A stretch of 33,259 bases of DNA, taken from positions 1-33,259 of the forward strand of contig CAMWNT010000015.1 of NCBI GenBank assembly GCA_947175695.1, written 5' to 3'. The notes beneath the pieces were generated by a model, which was not told the DNA's origin, made no database searches, and was given only the letters and a program-made list of their open reading frames with translations. Origin of the DNA: an uncultured Porphyromonadaceae bacterium (GTDB taxonomy: Bacteria > Bacteroidota > Bacteroidia > Bacteroidales > Muribaculaceae). Position numbers and translations under genes: made by a program. Of this stretch, positions 27,954-33,259 are shown piece by piece (position 1 is the first letter of the stretch; each line of letters opens with the position of its first letter).

Positions 27954-29441
27954 TTATTCCGGCCGTAGCGGCGACACTTCGGCAAGGGGGAGACGGATGA
28001 TAAATTCGCTCCATTTGCCGAATTCGCTCTCGACTGTGATTGTGCCCCTGAAGATTGTCACCATCTTCTTGACATAAGCCAACCCGAGGCCAAACCCTTT
28101 GACGTCGTGGCGATTGCCGGTCGACACGCGATAGAACTTATCGAATATGCGCTTCAGATCCTCCTTCTTGATGCCGATGCCGTTGTCGCGAATCCGGATT
28201 TCGAGCATATCGTGGGCCGCGTCGCGGGTGCTGACCACAAGGTGAGGGGGAGTATCCTCTTTCATGTATTTCAGCGCATTGTCAAGAAGATTGAAGACGA
28301 CGTTGGTGAAATGCATTTCGTCGAGAATGACGTCGGCGTTGTGGGCGTCGAGGTGCATCTCGATGCTGCCGCCATCCTTTTCAGCCTTGATCTTCTGTGT
28401 GTTGACCACATTATAGATAATGCTGTTGGCATTGACCTCTGTGAATTTCAATGCGCTGCCTCCACCATCGTCGTAGACCGACATCTGGAGCACCTTCTCC
28501 ACCTGGAAACGCAAACGCTTCGACTCCTCGCCGATGACGGTCGACAGATGCTTCAGAGTGGCCGGAGATTTTCTGACCGATTCATCGTCGAGCATCTGCG
28601 CCGCGAGCGAAATGGTCGATATCGGCGTCTTGAACTCATGCGTCATATTATTGATGAAATCCGACTTCATCTCAGAAAGTTTTTTCTGATGGAAGATCAG
28701 AATGACCGTGTAAAGAAATATGACGAGCAGAATGATCGTGAAAGCCAGAGTCGGGATAATGAATCTGACCGAAGAGAAGATATAGGAATCCCGAGTCGGA
28801 AACTCTACATAGAGACTATAGTCGGATCCATTGTTGGGGAACAGGGCTGTGGAATAGGCGTAAGTCTCTGACGGATTTATGAATCCGTGGGTAGTGTAGA
28901 GAAATGCCGAATGACTGTTGGCCACGCCGAATGTGAAGGGGAGTGTCACGCCGTTCGACTCCAATTCCGATTTCAGAAATTCGCGGATCATTGTGGAGTC
29001 GGCGCGCTCCTCGAGCGGACGGAGCGGAGCGTCGCGCAGAATCGTCAGGATCACTTCATTGAGCAGACCCTGCTGATACTGATATTGCTGGCGGATGGCC
29101 TCGCGCATGCTGCGATAGCGTTGCGACACATCCTGCGTCGGACTCGGATACGTCAGCTTCGGAGCCGAAACCGGCGACGCCACTACCGACGCCTTCTCGA
29201 TCGGAACATACTCCGGCTCGTCAGAGGCCCCAAGCATTTGCACATCCTCCTCAAGATAATGCAGAGTCTCGTAGCGCTCAAGCAATCCTATCGCCGAATG
29301 AAGCGACCGCATCACATTCTCTGAAAACTGGGCTTCGCGCATCTTCACCATATTTTCGAGATACATTATCTGGAAATATAGCAAAGTGCCGAATGTCAAC
29401 GCCATGATGGCGGTGAGAAGCCATATGAGAGATTTCTTCAT
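27954..29441 (-). CDS. rprX: Sensor histidine kinase, RprX-like
   Basis: This is an inner-membrane sensor kinase paired with RprY. From 29441 the protein has 495 residues. A membrane helix (5-25) is followed by a periplasmic domain of about 200 residues and a second helix (228-250). HisKA follows with phospho-acceptor His268 (NNMTHEFKTPIS). The ATPase domain has its N box at 380-390 (NVVFNLLDNAL), G1 DNGIGI at 419-424, the F box FDKFYRV at 433-439 and G2 GFGLGL at 449-454. The ORF-track start at 29672 lies upstream of the likely promoter and would hide the N-terminal helix, so 29441 is chosen. Signal and targets are unknown here; Bacteroides RprXY is linked to metabolism and stress. Confidence 0.92.
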   Translation of the reverse strand: MKKSLIWLLTAIMALTFGTLLYFQIMYLENMVKMREAQFSENVMRSLHSAIGLLERYETLHYLEEDVQMLGASDEPEYVPIEKASVVASPVSAPKLTYPSPTQDVSQRYRSMREAIRQQYQYQQGLLNEVILTILRDAPLRPLEERADSTMIREFLKSELESNGVTLPFTFGVANSHSAFLYTTHGFINPSETYAYSTALFPNNGSDYSLYVEFPTRDSYIFSSVRFIIPTLAFTIILLVIFLYTVILIFHQKKLSEMKSDFINNMTHEFKTPISTISLAAQMLDDESVRKSPATLKHLSTVIGEESKRLRFQVEKVLQMSVYDDGGGSALKFTEVNANSIIYNVVNTQKIKAEKDGGSIEMHLDAHNADVILDEMHFTNVVFNLLDNALKYMKEDTPPHLVVSTRDAAHDMLEIRIRDNGIGIKKEDLKRIFDKFYRVSTGNRHDVKGFGLGLAYVKKMVTIFRGTITVESEFGKWSEFIIRLPLAEVSPLRPE

Positions 29442-29630
29442 TATTGACTGTTTTATGTATTTTTTAACACACATAGCCCCCGATGGTTTAGCCAAGGGGC
29501 TATCGCGCGAGAGATTTTCCCTGCGAAAATATGAAAGGAAGTGCGCTCCGGCAAACAGCGGTTTATTCCGACGTGGCGAACGCAACCTCGCCATACTCTT
29601 GCCGAGGGAAATTTTTTCACTTATACAATG

Positions 29631-29662
29631 CAAAATTAACAAAAAAATCTTATCTTTGCCAA
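29631..29662 (-). promoter_or_regulatory. rprX promoter
   Basis: On the minus strand TAATTTTG (29631-29638) matches the -7 consensus TAnnTTTG, and TTG (29660-29662) lies 21 bases upstream, slightly longer than the usual spacing. The transcript start would be near 29624. The box overlaps the -33 region of the plus-strand promoter. Confidence 0.65.
29651..29658 (+). promoter_or_regulatory. Glutamine synthetase promoter (-7 box)
   Basis: TATCTTTG matches TAnnTTTG exactly, about 115 bases before the ATG at 29774. The expected -33 region is AT-rich without a clear TTG. Twelve bases separate it from the opposing rprX box. Confidence 0.65.
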
Positions 29663-29773
29663 ACCATAACACAACCCTGAGGCCCTCGATCGCCCGGAAG
29701 CTCCGGCTCCATCTTCGGCCTCATGTTCTAAAATGCCTGAATACGTTAATCTTAAGTCATTAAATCAAAAACC

Positions 29774-31279
29774 ATGAACCGCAATGTCAAACTCTGCCCC
29801 AATAAGGTGGTGGAATACCTGCAGAAGCTTCCTCAGGAATTCATGAAAGAGGATATCATCCGCTTCGTTGAGGAAAACGGCATCCGCATGATCAACTTCA
29901 TGTATCCGGCCGACGACAACCGCCTGAAAACCCTCAACTTCGTCATCAACGACGAGGAATATCTCGACTCGATCCTGACCTATGGCGAGAGAGTCGACGG
30001 CAGCTCGCTTTTCCCCTTCATCGAGGCCGGCAACAGCGACCTCTACGTCGTTCCGCGTTATTCGACAGCGTTTGTCGATCCTTTTGCTGAAATTCCGACG
30101 CTGACTATGCTCGCTTCGTTTTTCGATAAGGAAGGACGCCCGATGCATTCCTCGCCCGAATACACCTTGCGCAAGGCCGTCGAGAGTTTCCGCGAGGCGA
30201 CATCGCTCGATTTCTATGCGATGGGCGAGCTGGAATATTACGTCATCTCCGATGATCCGGGCCTATATGCCGCGTCGGATCAGAAAGGCTATCATGAATC
30301 AGCACCCTATTCGAAATTCAGCGATTTCAGAGTGGAGTGCATGGCTATGATCGCGCAGGCGGGCGGTAAGATCAAATATGGCCACAATGAAGTGGGCAAT
30401 TTCACTCTCGACGATAAAATCTACGAACAGAACGAAATCGAATTTCTCCCCGTGCCCGCCGTCGAGGCGGCCGATCATCTGATGATCGCGAAGTGGATCA
30501 TCCGCACTCTGGCCTCGACGCGTGGCTACGATGTGACATTCGCACCCAAAATCACAGCCGGCAAAGCCGGATCGGGCCTTCACATCCATTTCAAGATCAT
30601 GGATGGCGACCGCAATGTGATGACCGACACCGACGGCCGTCTCTCCGACATCGCCCGCAGAGCGATCGCCGGAATCCTCGACCACGCCGCCGCCATCACG
30701 GCATTCGGCAATAAGGTGCCGACAAGCTATTTCCGCCTCGTGCCTCATCAGGAGGCTCCGACGTCGATCTGCTGGGGCGACCGCAACCGCTCAGTGCTCG
30801 TGCGCGTGCCGCTCGGCTGGACCGGCGAACTCGACATGTGTTCGCATGCCAATCCGCTTGAGACCGACGGACGTGGCAACGCTCCTCAAAAGCAGACCGC
30901 TGAACTCCGTTCGGCCGACTGCTCGGCCGACGTCTATCAGTTGATCGCCGGTATGGTGGTGGCCGCACGCGAAGGGCTCACCAATCCCGATTCGCTGCGA
31001 CGTGCCGAGGAGATGTATGTCAACGTCAACATCCACAACGATGAGAACCGCGAAAAACTCGCGAGCCTACAGTCGCTTCCCGACTGCTGTGTGGCATCGG
31101 CCGACGCACTCGAAGCCGCTCGCGCCGATTTCGAGAAGTTTGAAGTCTTTTCGCCGGCGCTCATTGATGGCATCATAGCCAAACTCCGCAAGCACAAAGA
31201 CTCGAATCTGCGCCGCAAACTCGAAGGCAATCCGAAGGAGATGCTGGAGATTGTGCGCAAGTTCTGGCACTGCGGTTGA
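29774..31279 (+). CDS. glnA: Glutamine synthetase, type I family
   Basis: The enzyme makes glutamine from glutamate, ammonia and ATP, the main ammonia-assimilation step. The 501-residue protein shows the GS N-terminal motif VDGSS (74-78). It also has the first metal-site Glu block GELEYYV (151-157), QNEIEF (219-224), the metal-binding His motif GSGLHIHF (266-273) and the substrate Arg and ATP region YFRLVPHQEAPTS...NRSVLVRVP (from about 328). The length is slightly over the usual type I form (about 470). No adenylylation loop is recognisable, so control by adenylylation looks unlikely. It has its own promoter, and thiF follows after 31 bases. A GS-like ligase for another amine is possible but less likely. 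Confidence 0.88.
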   Translation: MNRNVKLCPNKVVEYLQKLPQEFMKEDIIRFVEENGIRMINFMYPADDNRLKTLNFVINDEEYLDSILTYGERVDGSSLFPFIEAGNSDLYVVPRYSTAFVDPFAEIPTLTMLASFFDKEGRPMHSSPEYTLRKAVESFREATSLDFYAMGELEYYVISDDPGLYAASDQKGYHESAPYSKFSDFRVECMAMIAQAGGKIKYGHNEVGNFTLDDKIYEQNEIEFLPVPAVEAADHLMIAKWIIRTLASTRGYDVTFAPKITAGKAGSGLHIHFKIMDGDRNVMTDTDGRLSDIARRAIAGILDHAAAITAFGNKVPTSYFRLVPHQEAPTSICWGDRNRSVLVRVPLGWTGELDMCSHANPLETDGRGNAPQKQTAELRSADCSADVYQLIAGMVVAAREGLTNPDSLRRAEEMYVNVNIHNDENREKLASLQSLPDCCVASADALEAARADFEKFEVFSPALIDGIIAKLRKHKDSNLRRKLEGNPKEMLEIVRKFWHCG

Positions 31280-31310
31280 TTAATTTGCTTATCAACTATT
31301 TATAACTGTT

Positions 31311-32006
31311 TTGAAATCAAGATATTCGCGAAATGTGACAGTCATCGGCGCCGCCGGGCAGGATCGACTTGCCCGCGCGGCGGTGATGATCGTCGGATGC
31401 GGCGCCCTGGGCGGCCAGCTCGCCATGCTGCTTGCCGGCGCCGGAGTCGGGAGGATCGGCATAGCCGATTTCGACACAATCGACATCACCAATCTCCAGC
31501 GTCAGCTCTTCTTCTCTGAAGCTCAGGCCGGCAAAGGCAAGGCCGCCATCATAGGCGAGCGCATGGAAGCGCTCAATTCGGAGATAGAGGTGGAAGTCTA
31601 TCAGGAAATGATCACTCAGCGTAATGCAGAGGATATTTTTTCCCGCTACGACCTCATAATCGACGCCACCGACAATCCGGCTACAAAATACTTCATCGAC
31701 AGCGTCACGCGGCGTCTCGGACTCCCGTGTTGCATCGGAGGGGTGGCCGGATGGCGCGGCCAGGTCGTGATGCTCTCCGGCTCAGGCGATTCACTCCGCT
31801 ATAGCGATATCTTCTCCCGGCCTGACGCCGACCCTTCGATGATGCCATGCGAGATCGAGGGAGTGATGGGCCCGGCCGCATCGACAATAGCTTCGCTCCA
31901 AGCCGCAGAAGCCGTCAAATGGTTGATCGCGGATGAGGCCGACCGCCGCCCGGTGATGATATCTGTCGATCTGTCGGCTCCGTCGTTCAATGTGATGGAG
32001 TTGTGA
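31311..32006 (+). CDS. thiF: ThiF/MoeB/HesA-family adenylyltransferase, probably ThiF
   Basis: The protein activates the C-terminus of ThiS by adenylation. It has 231 residues: an N-terminal RYSRN...GQDRL motif, the nucleotide-binding GCGALGG (29-35), DFDTIDITNLQRQLFF (53-68) with catalytic Asn and Arg, and DATDN (118-122). Cys180 in MPCEIEGVMGP matches the reactive Cys of ThiF. The two CxxC zinc motifs of E. coli ThiF are absent and the C-terminus is shorter. The start codon is TTG at 31311. An in-frame TAA lies 11 codons upstream and no ATG lies between. It follows glutamine synthetase by 31 bases, probably in one transcript, and lies apart from the minus-strand thi cluster. MoeB or another sulfur-carrier partner is possible. 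Confidence 0.85.
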   Translation: MKSRYSRNVTVIGAAGQDRLARAAVMIVGCGALGGQLAMLLAGAGVGRIGIADFDTIDITNLQRQLFFSEAQAGKGKAAIIGERMEALNSEIEVEVYQEMITQRNAEDIFSRYDLIIDATDNPATKYFIDSVTRRLGLPCCIGGVAGWRGQVVMLSGSGDSLRYSDIFSRPDADPSMMPCEIEGVMGPAASTIASLQAAEAVKWLIADEADRRPVMISVDLSAPSFNVMEL

Positions 32007-32253
32007 CGGATTTCATCCTGCTCGGATGTGAAAACAGAAGCGTCAATAGTCGACTGTATTGCAGAAAATCTAACCGAAATAGGAAATTATTGCCGAAAAA
32101 GCGTTATATTAGCAGAAAATTTGGCGGGAAACGTCGTTGACGCTCTCTCGCAAATATATAACCGGGCTCCCCGGGCTACTACGTACTTGCGCGACTGATT
32201 CATTGTCGGCGCTGGACGTGCAGACCGAAGAATCCACTTAATACCAAAACACT

Positions 32254-32616
32254 ATGCCCAACAAGAGAGAATTTAAGAAATATGTGGACGCCGTCGGTGC
32301 ATCCATCGTAGAGAACATGATGGTGGCCTACTACAATGTGGAAGGCGCCGACCGCAAAGCGATCGGTCAGGCTGTAGGGATTGTCCTCGATGCAATCGAG
32401 ACAGCCAAAGACAACTCCAACATCTATTTCGATCGCGGGCCCCGCGCCTTTGCCGACGCCAAGGAATATGGCGCTGAAAAGCGCAAATTCTTCCGCTCGC
32501 TCTTCAATAAGATCGAGAAAGATTTCGACGAGGCGGTCAACAACGCTCTCAAGGTCTATAACGCAGCCCTTCCGGCATCGGTCAAGGAGGAGCAGAAGAG
32601 GGAAGTGGCCGGCTAA
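32254..32616 (+). CDS. Small Bacteroidales-conserved helical protein, function unknown
   Basis: This is a 120-residue, mostly helical, charged protein with no signal peptide or membrane segment. Its start (MPNKREFKKYVDAVGASIVENMM) resembles a family of small Bacteroides hypothetical proteins beginning MPNKK..LKK.I, as I recall it, without alignment. The C-terminal half (FRSLFNKIEKDFDEAVNNALKVY) looks like a coiled or bundled helix. The gene lies 247 bases after thiF and 90 bases before an acyltransferase, with a strong hairpin between. It is probably a cytoplasmic protein; no function is assigned. Confidence 0.75.
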   Translation: MPNKREFKKYVDAVGASIVENMMVAYYNVEGADRKAIGQAVGIVLDAIETAKDNSNIYFDRGPRAFADAKEYGAEKRKFFRSLFNKIEKDFDEAVNNALKVYNAALPASVKEEQKREVAG

Positions 32617-32647
32617 TAGGCAGCTTGCCGACAATGAAATTATGAAA

Positions 32648-32689
32648 TGAGCCTATGGTGCGACCACGGATTGTCGCGCCATAGGCTCA
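32648..32689 (+). terminator. 17-bp hairpin between the helical protein and acyltransferase genes
   Basis: TGAGCCTATGGTGCGAC (32648-32664) pairs with 32673-32689 over 17 bases, with one G-U pair and an eight-base loop. It lies 31 bases past the stop codon. The next bases (ATATAAATTGC) carry no T-run. It spans the ORF-track start at 32647, which argues that this start is false. Confidence 0.7.
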
Positions 32690-32706
32690 ATATAAATTGC
32701 AGAGTT

Positions 32707-33255
32707 ATGAATGTATGGGGATTAGCATTGAAATGGGCCGGATGGAAGGTGGATATTTCCGCTCCTCGGCGCGATAAATGCGTCATTTGTGTCGCGCCCC
32801 ATACGAGCAACTGGGATTTCATCGCCGGGCTGGCCGCTTATCGTTCGCTCGGACGTCAGGCCAATTTCCTGATGAAGGAATTCTGGTTTTTCTGGCCGCT
32901 TAAATATCTTTTGCGCCATTTCGGCGGCATAGCGGTCGGATCATCGAAGCGCAAGGGTATATCGCTTGTGGCGCAGATAATCGCCGATTTCAAACAGCGT
33001 GATTATCTGAATCTGGCAATCACTCCCGAGGGCACGAGAAGCAGATGCAGCGAATGGCACACCGGATTCCTGCAGATCGCCTACGGAGCGGGGGTGCCGG
33101 TGCAACTCGGATTGATCGACTTCAGCCGTAAGCTCATCATGATTCGCGAAGAAGTGGCACTGACGGGAAATATCGAAGCCGACATGAAGACTGTCAAAGA
33201 CTATTATTCGGCTTTCCCTGACGCCGCACGTTATCCCGAGAAATTCTCGGTCTGA
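32707..33255 (+). CDS. Lysophospholipid acyltransferase family protein (PlsC-like)
   Basis: This is a 182-residue acyltransferase of the glycerolipid family. The catalytic HTSNWD (His32, Asp37) and the PEGTRS motif (107-112) are present. It is shorter than the neighbouring PlsC and has only a weak hydrophobic N-terminus (MNVWGLALKWAGW). HTSNWD rather than NHxxxxD and the short length suggest a separate subfamily, perhaps acting on membrane lipids other than lysophosphatidate; this is inference. The start at 32707 is chosen because 32647 would translate through a 17-bp hairpin. The stop codon lies within the window, so the gene is complete. Confidence 0.88.
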   Translation: MNVWGLALKWAGWKVDISAPRRDKCVICVAPHTSNWDFIAGLAAYRSLGRQANFLMKEFWFFWPLKYLLRHFGGIAVGSSKRKGISLVAQIIADFKQRDYLNLAITPEGTRSRCSEWHTGFLQIAYGAGVPVQLGLIDFSRKLIMIREEVALTGNIEADMKTVKDYYSAFPDAARYPEKFSV

Positions 33256-33259
33256 GAGC

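Larger units (their letters stand above)
29442..29773. other. Divergent regulatory region between rprX and glutamine synthetase
   Basis: These 332 bases hold no gene. They contain two back-to-back promoter boxes (29631-29638 minus, 29651-29658 plus). The rprX leader of about 180 bases has an 8-bp hairpin (ATAGCCCC at about 29472-29479 with GGGGCTAT at about 29493-29500). The leader reads open in frame with rprX, which explains the over-long ORF in the track. Confidence 0.6.

Noticed and set aside
29442-29672. N-terminal extension of the RprX ORF
   Set aside because: Its first codon lies upstream of the likely rprX promoter, and it would bury the first membrane helix.
32151-32158. Minus-strand promoter box TATATTTG
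   Set aside because: It matches the consensus, but only the convergent plus-strand thiF lies downstream and there is no minus-strand gene to serve.

Overview
The window looks like chromosomal DNA from a Bacteroidales bacterium, probably of the Muribaculaceae (S24-7) type. The phylum-level evidence is an RprX/RprY-like two-component pair, a PorT-type barrel, a Bacteroidetes-style thiamine cluster (thiS, two ThiE-like proteins, thiG, thiC, thiH), several promoters matching the Bacteroidetes consensus (TTG-N19-TAnnTTTG) and almost no Shine-Dalgarno sequences. The family assignment is inference. I found no phage, transposase, CRISPR array, rRNA or tRNA. Most of the window is housekeeping and envelope DNA. 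No clearly new system stands out; the unusual material is mainly in intergenic and small-scale features.

Layout. Positions 1-415 are AT-rich and hold no gene I can support. The plus strand then carries a TonB-receptor-like outer-membrane barrel (416-2506) and a four-LysM protein with a C-terminal periplasmic-binding-like domain (2694-4772), closed by a strong terminator. From 29441 down to 4870 every gene is on the minus strand. In transcription order these are: rprX, rprY, a C11 peptidase lipoprotein, an MscS channel, plsC, thiD, thiS, a TenI/ThiE-like gene, thiE, thiG, thiC, thiH, sodB, rsfS, ftsH, an RND efflux operon (adaptor, pump, outer-membrane factor), lpxA, cdsA and a PorT-like barrel. 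From 29774 the plus strand carries a type I glutamine synthetase, thiF, a small helical Bacteroidales protein and a second acyltransferase.

How the genes work together. ThiC makes the HMP-P pyrimidine and ThiD phosphorylates it. ThiS, ThiF, ThiG and ThiH make the thiazole from sulfur carrier, deoxyxylulose phosphate and tyrosine-derived dehydroglycine. ThiE joins the two halves. thiF lies about 7.8 kb beyond thiD on the opposite strand, behind the glutamine synthetase. The envelope genes (cdsA, lpxA, two PlsC-family proteins, barrels, RND pump, MscS, RprXY, FtsH) cover phospholipid and lipid A synthesis, export and stress quality control.

Intergenic signals include stop/start overlaps of the ATGA type (plsC/thiD, thiC/thiH, pump/outer-membrane factor), a symmetrical divergent promoter pair between rprX and the glutamine synthetase, a 12-copy 9-bp minisatellite between the peptidase and mscS, and several long near-perfect hairpins that lack a U-tract. 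Gene starts in the ORF track were moved inward where homology, signal peptides, overlaps or promoters required it. thiG and thiF both appear to start at TTG, and the PorT-like gene at GTG.
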